DNA from: Nitrospirae bacterium YQR-1
Lineage (GTDB): Bacteria > Nitrospirota > Thermodesulfovibrionia > Thermodesulfovibrionales > Magnetobacteriaceae
Length of the DNA stretch: 64,000 nt
Reading direction: 5' to 3'
Assembly (NCBI GenBank): GCA_039908095.1
Contig: JAMOBJ010000014.1
Coordinates: 1-64,000 of the forward strand
The notes below the pieces were generated by a model. It searched no databases, was not told the origin of the DNA, and worked only from the letters and a program-made list of their open reading frames with translations. The stretch's first letter is position 1. The number at the start of each line of letters is the position of its first letter. Shown here in pieces: positions 61,720-64,000 of this stretch. The translations under genes and the position numbers were made by a program.

Positions 61720-61743
61720 TCCTGTTTAGTTTATAATACAGGA
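61720..61743 (+). promoter_or_regulatory. recA promoter with candidate SOS operator
   Basis: TATAAT at 61732-61737 is the likely -10 box. It sits inside a perfect 6-bp inverted repeat, TCCTGT (61720-61725) and ACAGGA (61738-61743), with a 12-base centre. The half-sites resemble LexA half-sites (CTGT/ACAG), but the spacing differs from the E. coli box. A repressor bound here would block recA transcription. LexA binding is inference. Confidence 0.5.
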
Positions 61744-61815
61744 GGTTTTTTAACCGTATTCTAAGTTTTAAAAGAATTCAGGCGTTAAACCACAATTTCG
61801 AGGGAGAACATTACC

Positions 61816-62874
61816 ATGGCAAAAGAAACTGATAATCAAAAAGGTCTTAAAGATAAAGAACGGGCCATAGAGGCTGCCATATCACAGTTAGAAAAGTCTT
61901 ATGGTAAGGGTACTGTGATGAAATTAGGTGAATCAGCCGTTACCGAGGGCATTAAAGTAATTCCCACCGGCTCTCTTACTCTTGATATAGCAACCGGTGT
62001 GGGCGGGCTTCCCAGAGGGCGTGTGGTTGAAATTTTCGGCCCTGAGTCCTCCGGCAAGACAACTCTTGCACTAAGTGCAATAGCGCAGGCTCAGAAGACC
62101 GGCGGAGTTGCCGCATTTGTTGACGCCGAACATGCACTAGATGTCGGCTATGCGTCAAGACTTGGCGTTAAGATATCTGAATTATTGATTTCTCAGCCCG
62201 ATAGTGGTGAGCAGGCCCTTGAGGTGGCTGAAACCCTTGTAAGAAGCAACGCCCTGGATATTTTAGTTATAGACTCAGTGGCAGCCCTTGTTCCAAAGGC
62301 TGAGATAGAGGGCGATATGGGGGATCAGCTGCCGGGACTACAGGCACGGCTTATGAGCCAGGCGCTTAGAAAACTCACATCAGCTATTGCCAGATCATCA
62401 ACTACGGTTGTCTTTATAAACCAGATAAGGCTGAAAATCGGTGTTATGTTTGGCAGCCCTGAGACCACAACCGGTGGTAATGCTCTCAAGTTTTACGCCT
62501 CGATGAGGCTTGACATCAGAAAAATAGATAATTTAAAGGTTAATCAGGAAGTAATCGGCGGACGCGTCAGGGTGAAGGTCGTTAAAAATAAGGTCGCCCC
62601 CCCGTTTAAACAAGCCGAGTTTGACATATACTACAACGAGGGAATATCTAAGGCCGGTGAGCTTGTTGACCTCGGTGTGGAGCTGGGAGTAATTGAGCGA
62701 ACCGGTACATGGTACAGTTACGGTACAACTAAAATAGGGCAGGGCAGGGACAACGCCAGACGGTTCCTCTCTGAAAACGAAACCATTTTTAACGAGGTAG
62801 AAGCTAAAATACTGGCGGCAGGGAAAATTACACGAGTTACCTCAGCCGTCTCCACCCCGGATTCTGATGAGTGA
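61816..62874 (+). CDS. recA: Recombinase A
   Basis: RecA forms filaments on single-stranded DNA for strand exchange and triggers SOS autocleavage of LexA. The 352-residue protein has [19 protein letters not shown] at the N-terminus, the Walker A loop [22 protein letters not shown], the L1 loop region [20 protein letters not shown] and the L2 segment [28 protein letters not shown] precedes the ATG. It overlaps recX by 8 bases. Confidence 0.98.
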   Translation: MAKETDNQKGLKDKERAIEAAISQLEKSYGKGTVMKLGESAVTEGIKVIPTGSLTLDIATGVGGLPRGRVVEIFGPESSGKTTLALSAIAQAQKTGGVAAFVDAEHALDVGYASRLGVKISELLISQPDSGEQALEVAETLVRSNALDILVIDSVAALVPKAEIEGDMGDQLPGLQARLMSQALRKLTSAIARSSTTVVFINQIRLKIGVMFGSPETTTGGNALKFYASMRLDIRKIDNLKVNQEVIGGRVRVKVVKNKVAPPFKQAEFDIYYNEGISKAGELVDLGVELGVIERTGTWYSYGTTKIGQGRDNARRFLSENETIFNEVEAKILAAGKITRVTSAVSTPDSDE

Positions 62875-63348
62875 CAGTCCTAAGGAATATGCTTTCAGAC
62901 TTTTAAATTTCAGAGACAGAAGTGAAAAACAACTCAGAAATAAACTTCTGGAAAAAGGATACACGGAGGCGGAAACACAACAAACCATAGAGTACCTTAA
63001 AGAGGCCGGACTGATTGATGACTCCAGACTTGCCCTAAACTTGTTAATGTACCTTGACGGCACTAAGATGGCAGGAACTAAGAAAGCTGCTGATACACTA
63101 AGAAGACGCGGTATTGAGGATAACATTATACAGGAGACGTTAAGCACACTAATAAATGGTTCATCAGATGTTCTGTTGTATGGTTATTGCCGGGAAGGTG
63201 AAATTGAAAAGGCAAAAATTTTTGTAAAAAAGAAAGAAGACTATTTAAAAAATAACCCGCTTAGAGTTAAACTTAACAAGCTTTACGGAATGCTCCTGAG
63301 AAGGGGGTTTGATGCTGAGATTATCGCAGAGGTATTAAAGGAGGTAAC

Positions 63349-63352
<4 letters not shown>
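62867..63352 (+). CDS. recX: Regulatory protein RecX
   Basis: RecX dampens RecA filaments. The 161-residue protein has the three-helix repeats of the family: [40 protein letters not shown] and a second set with [18 protein letters not shown]. The start overlaps the end of recA, the classical arrangement for coupled expression. It overlaps the next gene by 4 bases. Confidence 0.94.

Positions 63353-64000
<648 letters not shown>

Overview
The window looks like a chromosomal segment of a Gram-negative, probably anaerobic, environmental bacterium of moderate to low GC. The Rnf order C-D-G-E-A-B with a very cysteine-rich RnfB, the Bat proteins, a BamE-like lipoprotein, an LD-carboxypeptidase and many multidomain histidine kinases would fit Nitrospirota or a deltaproteobacterial-type lineage. 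That placement is inference, because no rRNA gene is present.

Layout. 1-10838: a type I-C CRISPR-Cas locus, cas3 (open at the left edge)-cas5c-cas8c(with internal cas11c)-cas7c-cas4-cas1-cas2, then a leader and an array of 42 repeats and 41 spacers, all read rightward. 11163-19290: an unknown small protein, a LeuB-type dehydrogenase, BatD and BatE, an LD-carboxypeptidase, an unknown coiled-coil protein and UbiX. 19468-21436: a secreted seven-repeat beta-propeller protein and a small secreted protein that share an unrecognised cysteine-containing domain. 21482-27094: a consensus promoter, the complete rnfCDGEAB operon (ferredoxin:NAD oxidoreductase ion pump) and a terminator. 27114-34298: an FKBP isomerase, BioF, a UDP-glucuronate decarboxylase, an orphan ParA with a small partner, a large PilZ-like protein and a SUMF1-fold protein. 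34299-37106: the rimP-nusA operon behind a leader terminator, plus a small coiled-coil protein and a prepilin peptidase. 37361-50056: signalling genes (PstS-like protein, sensor kinase, hybrid kinase; UspA/TauE group; a 1021-residue double-kinase hybrid; a response regulator; a CBS protein), interrupted by a decayed stretch at 45040-45573 that holds remnants of UspA and Nudix genes. 50252-57398: AlkD, a Uma2 nuclease and a surface-polysaccharide-like cluster. 57438-64000: a SWIM-SNF2 helicase, a STAS/anti-sigma kinase pair, recA-recX, a lipoprotein and the start of alaS.

The most unusual feature is a family of about 12 dispersed repeats of roughly 90-150 bp with inverted-repeat ends (TATACCAAGTTGCA type), present in both orientations across 7450-55044. 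They sit tightly against genes: one coincides with the stop codon of cas1 and separates it from cas2, one forms the stop codon of a hybrid kinase, and one supplies the ribosome-binding site, start codon and signal-peptide n-region of the BatE-like gene. No transposase is encoded in the window, so they behave like a non-autonomous (MITE-like) element.

Other points worth following are an internal ribosome-binding site for Cas11c, two near-identical CRISPR spacers, an attenuator directly before the SD-less rimP start, and an inverted repeat over the recA -10 box that could be the SOS operator of this lineage.
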